From: an uncultured Oribacterium sp.
GTDB taxonomy: Bacteria > Bacillota > Clostridia > Lachnospirales > Lachnospiraceae
Assembly (NCBI GenBank): GCA_900772695.1
Contig: CAAGRO010000343.1
Coordinates: forward strand, 1 to 16,711
Reading direction: 5' to 3'
DNA: 16,711 nt
This document shows positions 11,611-16,711 of this stretch, piece by piece. Made by a program: the position numbers and the translations under genes. Below the pieces are notes generated by a model. It saw nothing but the letters and a program-made list of their open reading frames with translations. It was not told the DNA's origin and did not search any database. Every line of letters starts with the position of its first letter. Positions within the stretch are counted from its first letter, which is position 1.

Positions 11611-11660
11611 TCAAGTATTTTCGGGCATCCGACCGCGTTCGGACGCCTAAAAATACTTGA
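11611..11660. repeat. Long imperfect hairpin between fusA and tuf
   Basis: The arms 11611-11632 and 11639-11660 pair over 22 positions with two mismatches and one G-T. The outer part is TCAAGTATTTT with AAAATACTTGA; the inner part is TCCGA with TCGGA; the loop is CCGCGT. Neither strand shows a T-run directly after the GC-rich stem, so it is not a standard terminator. It may mark the 3' end of fusA mRNA, act as a processing or stabilising stem, or bind a regulator, because its distal arm contains the -35 of the tuf promoter. Confidence 0.7.
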
Positions 11661-11685
11661 TAAAATAGAATAACGATGATAAAAT
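11657..11685 (+). promoter_or_regulatory. Sigma-A promoter for tuf
   Basis: TTGATA (11657-11662) and TAAAAT (11680-11685) are separated by 17 nt; each matches the consensus at 5 of 6 bases. Predicted +1 is near 11692, giving a leader of about 115 nt. The first four bases of the -35 are the last four of the inverted repeat at 11611-11660. Confidence 0.65.
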
Positions 11686-11691
11686 CATGTT

Positions 11692-11807
11692 TGCTGATTG
11701 AGCATACACTGTGCTCAGAAGCATAATGTATTGCACGGAGCATGCAAGCGCATGCATAGTGCTTGACATGATTTTCGTTGTATTACATTTAATGGAGGTA
11801 TTTTAAA
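11692..11807 (+). other. Structured tuf 5' leader
   Basis: Two hairpins lie between the predicted start site and tuf. TGAGCA (11699-11704) pairs with TGCTCA (11712-11717). GCAC (11733-11736) pairs with GTGC (11759-11762), enclosing GCATGC-AAGC-GCATGC (11740-11755) across a 3x3 internal loop. A perfect TTGACA at 11763-11768 follows, but a start site from it would fall in the Shine-Dalgarno. The ribosome-binding site GGAGG (11794-11798) is 9 nt before the ATG and outside both stems. Confidence 0.5.
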
Positions 11808-13001
11808 ATGGCAAAGGCACATTTTAACAGAACGAAGCCACATTGTAACATTGGTACCATCGGTCACGTAGATCACGGTAAGACCACTCTTACAGCTGCA
11901 ATCACTGCAGTTCTTGCTGACAGACTTGGCATGGAGCCGGCTGTTCCTTTCGATCAGATCGATAAGGCACCGGAGGAGAGAGAGAGAGGTATCACCATCA
12001 ACTCCGCTCACGTTGAGTACGAGACTGTTAAGCGTCACTACGCTCACGTTGACTGCCCGGGCCACGCTGACTACGTTAAGAACATGATCACTGGTGCTGC
12101 ACAGATGGATGGTGCTATCCTCGTTGTAGCTGCTACCGATGGTGTTATGGCACAGACCAGAGAGCATATCCTTCTTGCTCGTCAGGTAGGTGTTCCGGCT
12201 ATCGTTGTATTCCTTAACAAGTGCGACATGGTTGATGACCCTGAGCTTCTTGAGCTCGTAGAGATGGAGGTTAGAGACCTTCTGAACGAGTATGAGTTCC
12301 CAGGCGATGAGATCCCTGTAATCCACGGTTCCGCTCTGAAGGCTCTTGAGGATCCGAAGTGCGAGTGGGGCGACAAGATCATGGAGCTCATGGACGCTGT
12401 TGACTCTTACATCCCTGAGCCAGCTCGTGAGACTGATAAGCCTTTCCTTATGCCAGTCGAGGACGTATTCACCATCACAGGTCGTGGTACTGTAGCTACC
12501 GGCCGTGTAGAGCGTGGTGTTCTTCACGTATCCGATGAGCTTGAGATCGTTGGTATTTCCGAGGAGACTCAGAAGACCGTCGTAACTGGTATCGAGATGT
12601 TCCGTAAGACTCTTGATGAGGCTGAGGCTGGTGATAACGTAGGTCTTCTCCTTCGTGGTATCAACCGTGACCAGATCGAGAGAGGTCAGGTTCTCTGCAA
12701 GCCGGGTACTGTAAAGTGCCACAAGAAGTTTACCGCTCAGGTTTACGTTCTTACCAAGGACGAGGGTGGCCGTCATACTCCGTTCTTCACAAACTACAGA
12801 CCGCAGTTCTACTTCAGAACAACTGACGTAACTGGTGTCTGCGAGCTTCCAGATGGCGTAGAGATGTGCATGCCAGGTGATAACACTGAGATGACCGTTG
12901 AGCTTATTCACCCGGTAGCTATGGAGGAGGGTCTCCGTTTCGCTATCCGTGAGGGTGGTAGAACCGTTGGTTCTGGTAGAGTAGTTAGCATCGTTGACTA
13001 A
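11808..13001 (+). CDS. tuf: Elongation factor Tu (EF-Tu)
   Basis: GTPase that delivers aminoacyl-tRNA to the ribosome, 397 aa. Motifs: GHVDHGKT (19-26), RGITI (60-64), DCPGH (82-86, catalytic His86), NKCD (137-140), SALK (175-178). Domains II and III are complete ([45 protein letters not shown]). The residues known to give kirromycin resistance when altered look wild type (GGRHTPF, YRPQF, FAIREGG). The ATG has GGAGG at 11794-11798. Codons lean strongly to CTT, GTT, GCT and CGT compared with rpoBC, as expected for a very highly expressed gene. It has its own promoter and a strong terminator, so it is probably mostly monocistronic. Confidence 0.99.
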   Translation: MAKAHFNRTKPHCNIGTIGHVDHGKTTLTAAITAVLADRLGMEPAVPFDQIDKAPEERERGITINSAHVEYETVKRHYAHVDCPGHADYVKNMITGAAQMDGAILVVAATDGVMAQTREHILLARQVGVPAIVVFLNKCDMVDDPELLELVEMEVRDLLNEYEFPGDEIPVIHGSALKALEDPKCEWGDKIMELMDAVDSYIPEPARETDKPFLMPVEDVFTITGRGTVATGRVERGVLHVSDELEIVGISEETQKTVVTGIEMFRKTLDEAEAGDNVGLLLRGINRDQIERGQVLCKPGTVKCHKKFTAQVYVLTKDEGGRHTPFFTNYRPQFYFRTTDVTGVCELPDGVEMCMPGDNTEMTVELIHPVAMEEGLRFAIREGGRTVGSGRVVSIVD

Positions 13002-13029
13002 TTCTTTCAGGCGATAACCTAAGATAGAG

Positions 13030-13062
13030 ACAGCGTGGAGAGAGATCTCCACGCTGTTTTTT
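13030..13062 (+). terminator. Rho-independent terminator of tuf
   Basis: ACAGCGTGGAGA (13030-13041), loop GAGA (a GNRA-type tetraloop) and TCTCCACGCTGT (13046-13057) form a perfect 12-bp stem. A run of six T (13057-13062) follows. The next gene starts only 20 nt further on, so that gene must rely on read-through or on a promoter not evident to me. Confidence 0.92.
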
Positions 13063-13081
13063 AAAATAAGGGAGAAAACAT

Positions 13082-13348
13082 ATGACACAGGAATTTACAT
13101 ACAGACCGAAGATGGTTTGTTCTACAGAAATCACTTTTGAACTGGATGATGAGAACAGGGTTCACAATCTGCGTTTCCGCGGTGGCTGCAATGGAAACCT
13201 GAAGGCGATCGGCCGTCTCGTCGAAGGACAGGAGGCGTCCGGGGTTTCGGAGATTCTGCGTGGAAACACATGTGGCCCGCGTCCTACCTCCTGTGCGGAT
13301 CAGCTCTCAAAGGCGATTGATCAGGCGCTTGCTGAGAAAAACGCATGA
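13082..13348 (+). CDS. Small TSCPD-domain protein (TIGR03905-like)
   Basis: 88 aa. It resembles the short stand-alone TSCPD proteins of Clostridia, whose domain is related to the C-terminal zinc-binding-like part of some ribonucleotide reductases; their function is not established. Four cysteines are visible: C13 (MVCSTEI), C36 (RGGCNGN), C64 (NTCGPRP) and C71 (TSCADQL). The signature reads TSCAD, with Ala in place of the Pro of the domain name. No signal peptide or membrane segment. AAGGGAG (13068-13074) is 7 nt before the ATG. Its stop overlaps the start of the next gene (ATGA), which suggests coupled translation. Family call good, role unknown. Confidence 0.88.
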   Translation: MTQEFTYRPKMVCSTEITFELDDENRVHNLRFRGGCNGNLKAIGRLVEGQEASGVSEILRGNTCGPRPTSCADQLSKAIDQALAEKNA

Positions 13349-14151
13349 AGCAGAACAGCAGGAAGCTGCAGGATCACATGAAGCAGTCGCAGTGTTCTCG
13401 GACAGGGATTGACAGGCAGGACCACGAGCAGGACCTTCGGGCTCCGTCTGAAGATCAGCCGAAATTTCAGCAGAAGCTGATCGGGGTTTCAGCAATCATC
13501 CTGCTTCTCCTCCTGATCATTCTGATTTTCTATCTGACCTTTAACCACATTTTCCCTGGACTGTGGCCGCTTCTGAAGGCGGGAGATGAGCAGGGCATTG
13601 CCCATTACCTCGAGCTGGAGGGCGAGTGGAAGGGCCTGATTCTGGCCGTCGTACTGTCTGCTCTGCAGGTGGTGAGTATCGTTCTGCCGGGACTTCCGAT
13701 CCACCTGGCGGTCGGTATGATCTACGGCTGGGTGAAGGCGTCGATCGCCTGCTATCTCGGCTTCGTCCTTGGAAATGCGTTTGTGTTTGCTATGGCGAGA
13801 CGGCTCGGGCGTCGACTCGGGAATTATATTCCGGGTCTGAACAGACAGAACTGGCTGACACAGAAAATCAACTCGACGCATCCGGCGTTTGTGGTGGCCA
13901 TCGCCTGTATGGTCCCGGCCGTGCCGAACGGCGCGATACCGTATATTGCGTCTCGCGCAGATATTACAGGTCGGGGGTATGTCGGCGCAGTGGCGGCGAC
14001 CGCGTGGCTTCAGTGCGTCACGAACTGCCTCTGTGGATATTTTCTGATTCTCGGGCAGTACCTGGGAGCGGCGATCGTGTTCATCGTACAGTTCGTCATC
14101 ATCGGGCTGATCAGCTGGAAGAGAGAAGCACTGCTCGGGAAACTGAAGTGA
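13345..14151 (+). CDS. VTT/DedA-like (TVP38/TMEM64) membrane protein
   Basis: 268 aa integral membrane protein. A hydrophilic N-terminus (1-44) precedes a strong first membrane segment (about 45-66), then hydrophobic segments near 97-115, 119-150, 181-202, 211-236 and 237-256. The central LPGLPIHLAVGMIYGWVKAS block and the following GNAFVFAMARRLGRRLG are the VTT (SNARE-associated Golgi) signature: Pro/Gly-rich re-entrant loop, glycine pattern, then basic residues. Members of this superfamily, including DedA relatives, are linked to lipid scrambling or transport and envelope homeostasis; the substrate here is unknown. It overlaps the TSCPD gene by 4 nt. I kept the first ATG; the ATG at codon 12 is an alternative that would shorten the unusual N-terminal extension. 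Confidence 0.85.
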   Translation: MKQNSRKLQDHMKQSQCSRTGIDRQDHEQDLRAPSEDQPKFQQKLIGVSAIILLLLLIILIFYLTFNHIFPGLWPLLKAGDEQGIAHYLELEGEWKGLILAVVLSALQVVSIVLPGLPIHLAVGMIYGWVKASIACYLGFVLGNAFVFAMARRLGRRLGNYIPGLNRQNWLTQKINSTHPAFVVAIACMVPAVPNGAIPYIASRADITGRGYVGAVAATAWLQCVTNCLCGYFLILGQYLGAAIVFIVQFVIIGLISWKREALLGKLK

Positions 14152-14171
14152 TATACCCCCCCTCATAGAAG

Positions 14172-14414
14172 CTTGGCATAGGACGCGTAGGGCAGGCACT
14201 GGATGCACAGTACTCCGAGACCGGTTCAATCTAAGCCGGGAACCCTAAGCGGCACTAGGCCCTCTGCAATCACTGAGTTTTCTTCATGAAAACTCAGCGT
14301 TGCAGAGGGTTCCAAGGAGAGATAACACCAAGTGCCGCTAAGGGAACCCGGCTTGATTTCACACGGTCTCTTCGTATGGCATCCATTGCCTGCCCTACGC
14401 GGTCATCTGCCAGG
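14172..14414. repeat. Giant imperfect foldback (about 243 nt, about 80 bp)
   Basis: The sequence folds on itself almost end to end. Helices, outside in: 14172-14178 with 14408-14414 (7 bp, one G-T); 14184-14198 with 14387-14401 (15 bp, perfect, CGCGTAGGGCAGGCA); 14200-14206 with 14379-14385; 14217-14223 with 14364-14370; 14233-14240 with 14347-14354 (AAGCCGGG); 14243-14246 with 14341-14344; 14248-14256 with 14331-14339 (AGCGGCACT); 14260-14269 with 14300-14309 (CCCTCTGCAA); 14273-14282 with 14288-14297. The apical loop is TTCAT. A 21-nt unpaired stretch (14310-14330) faces only three bases on the other arm. There is no T-run after it, no ORF worth calling and no clear target-site duplication. 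It fills most of the 435-nt gap 14152-14586. Either a foldback MITE-like element or a structured RNA; I do not recognise a known family. Confidence 0.9.
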
Positions 14415-14521
14415 ACTGTAATATGTTATTCGTTTACAGGATTTTTGTAAGAACTTTAATACTATCTTCTTTGGTGAGCGTATAGTATGATTGTTTTGGA
14501 TATTATCGGATTTAAAACATA

Positions 14522-14544
14522 ATGACCTGCATTTTTGAGGTCAT
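14522..14544. promoter_or_regulatory. Operator-like inverted repeat over the -35
   Basis: ATGACCT (14522-14528) and AGGTCAT (14538-14544) are perfect inverted copies separated by 9 nt. The right half covers most of the -35 hexamer (14535-14540) of the promoter for the gene at 14587. The position suits a dimeric transcription factor. It lies upstream of the predicted start site, so it is more likely a DNA site than an RNA hairpin. Confidence 0.45.
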
Positions 14545-14562
14545 ATCGTTAAGAATTATAAT
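14535..14562 (+). promoter_or_regulatory. Promoter of the secreted repeat protein
   Basis: TTGAGG (14535-14540) and a perfect TATAAT (14557-14562) are separated by 16 nt. Predicted +1 is near 14569, leaving a very short leader that still contains CGGAG (14577-14581), 5 nt before the ATG. The imperfect -35 overlapped by an inverted repeat suggests regulated expression. Confidence 0.6.
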
Positions 14563-14586
14563 CATGTTATATGAATCGGAGTTTTT

Positions 14587-15420
14587 ATGAGAGTGAATAG
14601 AGTGGGATTCCTGGCGGCGGTGATGTCGCTGGTGATTGCGGGGACAGTGCTGGCTGGTGTGAGTCCGGATGGGCGTGGTGGTGTAGCCTATACCGGGGTG
14701 TCTTCCGGACAGGGCGTAACGCAGGCGTCTGCGGTGAGTCCTGACGGGCGTGGTGGTGTGGTCTATACTGCGGTGTCGGCGGGGATCAGTCCCGATGGAA
14801 AGGGTGGCGTGAACTACAGCACGAGTAATACCATGTATACGACGAACTATACCGGTACGTCGGGTGGCTATTATGTAAATGGTGTGCTGTACAATACACT
14901 GAATGTTGGTCCGGTGGCGGGGAATCTGGCGGCGTCGGGACTCGCGCAGGTGACGAATCCGTCGCAGATGAATCCGGCGGGAAGCCACTATAGTTCGAGC
15001 TCGACGGTGATCAATACACGGCGCGTCGTGGCGAATACCTACCTGAAGGACGGCTGGCAGTTCGAAAATAACGGTATGTGGTACCTCTATCCGGATGGGA
15101 CCTATCCGGTCAGTTCCTGGCGTAGTATCGATGGTGCGAACTATCATTTTAACCAGGGCGGGTACCTCGAGGTGAATGCCTGGATTTATGAGGCGAATGG
15201 TGCCTGGTATTATGTGGGAGCAGATGCGAAGATGGTTCGCGGACTGCAGAGCATCAGCGGCCGCCTCTACTACTTCGAGCCGAACAACGGACAGCTGCAG
15301 GGGCCGGGGCTGCTGCTCGCCGGTGGCAGATACTACTATGCGGGCCAGGATGGTGCACTGCTGCAGAATGCCTGGATCGGAAGCTTCTTTTTCGGAGCGG
15401 ACGGTGCGAGAGTAAACTGA
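14587..15420 (+). CDS. Secreted protein with SPDGxGGV repeats and cell-wall-binding-type repeats
   Basis: 277 aa. Residues 1-23 form a signal peptide (basic start, hydrophobic core, TVLA then G24), so the mature protein would start at its repeats. Three copies of (G/A)(V/I)SPDG(R/K)GGVxY(T/S) lie at 24-36, 49-61 and 66-78. Residues 80-150 are rich in Ser, Thr, Asn, Tyr and Gly. From about 153 to the end are tandem aromatic/Gly repeats (DGWQFENNGMWYLYPDG, GAWYYVGADAKM, GRLYYFEPNNGQ, GRYYYAGQDGAL) of the choline-/cell-wall-binding type (PF01473-like), which hold proteins to the Gram-positive wall. No catalytic domain is visible, so it may be a surface binding or structural protein. It has its own promoter; the next gene starts 22 nt after its stop and may be co-transcribed. 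Confidence 0.8.
   Translation: MRVNRVGFLAAVMSLVIAGTVLAGVSPDGRGGVAYTGVSSGQGVTQASAVSPDGRGGVVYTAVSAGISPDGKGGVNYSTSNTMYTTNYTGTSGGYYVNGVLYNTLNVGPVAGNLAASGLAQVTNPSQMNPAGSHYSSSSTVINTRRVVANTYLKDGWQFENNGMWYLYPDGTYPVSSWRSIDGANYHFNQGGYLEVNAWIYEANGAWYYVGADAKMVRGLQSISGRLYYFEPNNGQLQGPGLLLAGGRYYYAGQDGALLQNAWIGSFFFGADGARVN
14656..14820 (+). repeat. Three SPDG(R/K)GGV repeats in the secreted protein
   Basis: The copies start at 14656, 14731 and 14782. Copies 1 and 2 share GGGCGTGGTGGTGT exactly at the DNA level, while copy 3 is more diverged. The spacing is uneven (75 then 51 nt), so this is an old duplication rather than a slipping tandem repeat. They encode the extreme N-terminus of the mature secreted protein. 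Confidence 0.75.
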
Positions 15421-15442
15421 CGGAACAGATGAGGCAGAAAGA

Positions 15443-16711
15443 ATGGACAGAGAATTAAGAGATCTGGATGATGTCGATAAGGCATTGGAGGAAAAACCGA
15501 TCGAGGGTGTGATCGAGCGCAAGCGTGCGCGTCGCATCGCGAATATGCGGAAACGTCAGAAACAGGAGCAGCTGCATGAGATGCTGGGACTGCTCGGCAT
15601 CCCGGCAGTGGTGGTCGTACTGATTATCATTATTTTGATTCTGGACCGCTCTCCGAAGAATCCACAGGACGGTCGGCAGCCGCTTGCCAGTGCTTCCGAG
15701 CTCCAGAACGGAACGGACGATGGCGAGACGGAGGCTGCCAGCATTGCCGACGGCAACGCCGGTGCCGATGAGGACGCGTCACTGGTACGGCAGTATAATG
15801 ACGAGTATATGACGAAGCTCTTCCAGGATTACTTTAATGCACGCCTGCAGGGTGATACCGATACACTGTACCGTCTGACCGGCGTTACGAATCAGACCGA
15901 GGAGCAGACGGCGAGTCTTCAGAAGAAGCTGAAGACCCAGGCCGGTTATATCGAGGCATATCAGGATATCCAGCAGTATGCGGTCGATGGACTCGAGAAG
16001 AATACGAAGCTCGTTTTCGTCACCTATAATGTGAAGTTCCGTCGGACTGATACGCTGGCACCGGGCATCATGTACTGCTATGTGAAGGTCAACGATCAGA
16101 ACAGCTTCGAAATCGTCGAGAACATGTCGCCGGAGCAGACGAAGTTTGTGAACAGCTACATCACGAATCACAGCGAGGTACAGGAGCTGATCAATGCCAC
16201 TAACTCCCGCCTGCTGGAGGCCATCTCGAGCGATCAGCGACTCGCGGTCATCTATGATGCCATTCAGAGCGGACGTATCTACACAGACTCGCAGGAAGAG
16301 ATCGACAGTGAAGTATCGCTGATTTCTGTGGAAACCGAGGCACCTGTGACCGAGGCAGAAACCACGGCCTCGTCCGAGGAGGATACGGCGACGGCAGAAG
16401 CGAAGGAGAGCAGTAAGAAGAGCAGCGATCAGAAGAGCTCGGAGAAGAGCACGACCGAGACGAAGAAGTCGACGGAAACGACGACCGCAGGGGAAACCAT
16501 CTCCGAAAACAACGGCGCAGGCAGTAAGCCGGAGACCACGGCCGCTGTGGCCGGTGAGACCATCGCAGAGCCGGGCGCTGCTGATAATGCACCGGCAGGT
16601 GACGCCGACCTTATTATTATATACTGTCTTTCGGCTTTCTTCCACATAAAAGAGCAGGCGAATGTTTCTGCATTCGCCTGCATCGTTACAGTTCAGCCGA
16701 CCGGGCCGTCG
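15443..16711 (+). CDS. Single-pass membrane protein with Thr/Ser/Glu/Lys-rich tail (partial at the right edge)
   Basis: ATG at 15443, GAGG 8 nt upstream. It stays open for 423 codons to the window edge. The first 45 residues are charged (RKRARRIANMRKRQKQ) and probably cytoplasmic. One membrane segment follows (about 49-67, GLLGIPAVVVVLIIIILIL). An acidic linker (70-113) leads to an extracellular domain of about 115-275 (NDEYMTKLFQDYFNARLQGD, then VFVTYNVKFR and GIMYCYVKV), whose pattern recalls NTF2-like domains in Lachnospiraceae membrane proteins. Residues 295-389 are low-complexity (ESSKKSSDQKSSEKSTTET), like a wall-spanning linker. After residue 389 the composition changes abruptly (LIIIYCLSAFF), and a - strand terminator-like hairpin lies in frame, so the final 34 codons may not be the true C-terminus. 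Function unknown; it may form an operon with the gene before it. Confidence 0.75.
   Translation, partial: MDRELRDLDDVDKALEEKPIEGVIERKRARRIANMRKRQKQEQLHEMLGLLGIPAVVVVLIIIILILDRSPKNPQDGRQPLASASELQNGTDDGETEAASIADGNAGADEDASLVRQYNDEYMTKLFQDYFNARLQGDTDTLYRLTGVTNQTEEQTASLQKKLKTQAGYIEAYQDIQQYAVDGLEKNTKLVFVTYNVKFRRTDTLAPGIMYCYVKVNDQNSFEIVENMSPEQTKFVNSYITNHSEVQELINATNSRLLEAISSDQRLAVIYDAIQSGRIYTDSQEEIDSEVSLISVETEAPVTEAETTASSEEDTATAEAKESSKKSSDQKSSEKSTTETKKSTETTTAGETISENNGAGSKPETTAAVAGETIAEPGAADNAPAGDADLIIIYCLSAFFHIKEQANVSAFACIVTVQPTGPS
16648..16681 (-). terminator. Terminator-like hairpin oriented for a - strand gene
   Basis: GCAGGCGAATG (16654-16664), loop TTTCTG and CATTCGCCTGC (16671-16681) form a perfect 11-bp stem. 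Read on the - strand, the stem is followed by TCTTTTATG. This would suit a convergent gene lying beyond the right edge. On the + strand the stem is followed by ATCGTTACAG, not a T-run. Confidence 0.5.

Noticed and set aside
11763..11791. TTGACA at 11763 as the main tuf promoter
   Set aside because: At 17 nt the -10 would be CATTTA, and transcription would begin within the tuf Shine-Dalgarno. TTGATA-17-TAAAAT upstream fits better.
14156..14162. C7 homopolymer just after the VTT stop as a phase-variation tract
   Set aside because: It is outside any coding region and not within a recognisable promoter spacer.
13626..14168. A 180-codon + strand frame inside the VTT gene
   Set aside because: It lies in another frame of a well-supported membrane-protein gene, and its translation is Arg/Ser-rich with no domain.
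14172..14414. Reading the large foldback as a Rho-independent terminator or a retron msr-msd
   Set aside because: No T-run follows it on either strand, the stem is far longer than a terminator, and no reverse transcriptase gene is in the window.
14512..15537. A 341-codon - strand frame covering the secreted-protein gene and its promoter
   Set aside because: The translation is an Arg/His/Thr/Ile-rich low-complexity shadow. The + strand frame has a signal peptide, repeats, a promoter and a ribosome-binding site.

Overview
This window is the RNA polymerase / translation-factor ("str") region of a Gram-positive anaerobe, most likely a member of the Lachnospiraceae (Bacillota, Clostridia). The protein signatures that point there are the S12 N-terminus ([12 protein letters not shown] with the extra segment before PQKRG), the RpoB start MEK...[18 protein letters not shown], and the TSCPD and VTT neighbours. 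I cannot assign a genus from the sequence alone. All genes lie on the + strand.

Layout. 1-398: a GC-rich hairpin, then a clear sigma-A promoter (TTGACG-17-TAGGAT) and a leader of about 250 nt. 399-8254: rpoB and rpoC, 11 nt apart. 8255-8372: a junction where the promoter for the ribosomal-protein genes sits immediately upstream of, and fires into, the terminator that follows rpoC. 8373-11573: rpsL, rpsG (GTG start) and fusA (TTG start). 11574-11807: a long hairpin and a separate tuf promoter whose -35 box lies in the distal arm of that hairpin. 11808-13001: tuf, closed by a textbook terminator. No L7Ae-type gene lies between rpoC and rpsL, and the cluster does not continue into the S10 operon.

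After tuf the content becomes accessory. A small TSCPD-domain protein and a VTT/DedA-like membrane protein overlap by 4 nt and are probably translationally coupled. A 435-nt gene-free gap follows, more than half of it occupied by a very large imperfect foldback (14172-14414, about 80 base pairs). Next is a secreted protein with N-terminal SPDG(R/K)GGV repeats and C-terminal cell-wall-binding-type repeats. Its promoter has a perfect TATAAT, and a 7-bp inverted repeat overlaps the -35. A single-pass membrane protein with a long Thr/Ser/Glu/Lys-rich tail starts 22 nt later and runs off the right edge.

The first eight-tenths of the window is conserved housekeeping: RpoB and RpoC form the polymerase core, S12 and S7 belong to the 30S subunit, and EF-G and EF-Tu drive elongation. 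The most interesting parts are non-coding or accessory: the giant foldback, the overlapping terminator/promoter, the tuf leader, the repeat-bearing surface protein with its putative operator, and the abrupt composition change at the end of the last reading frame.
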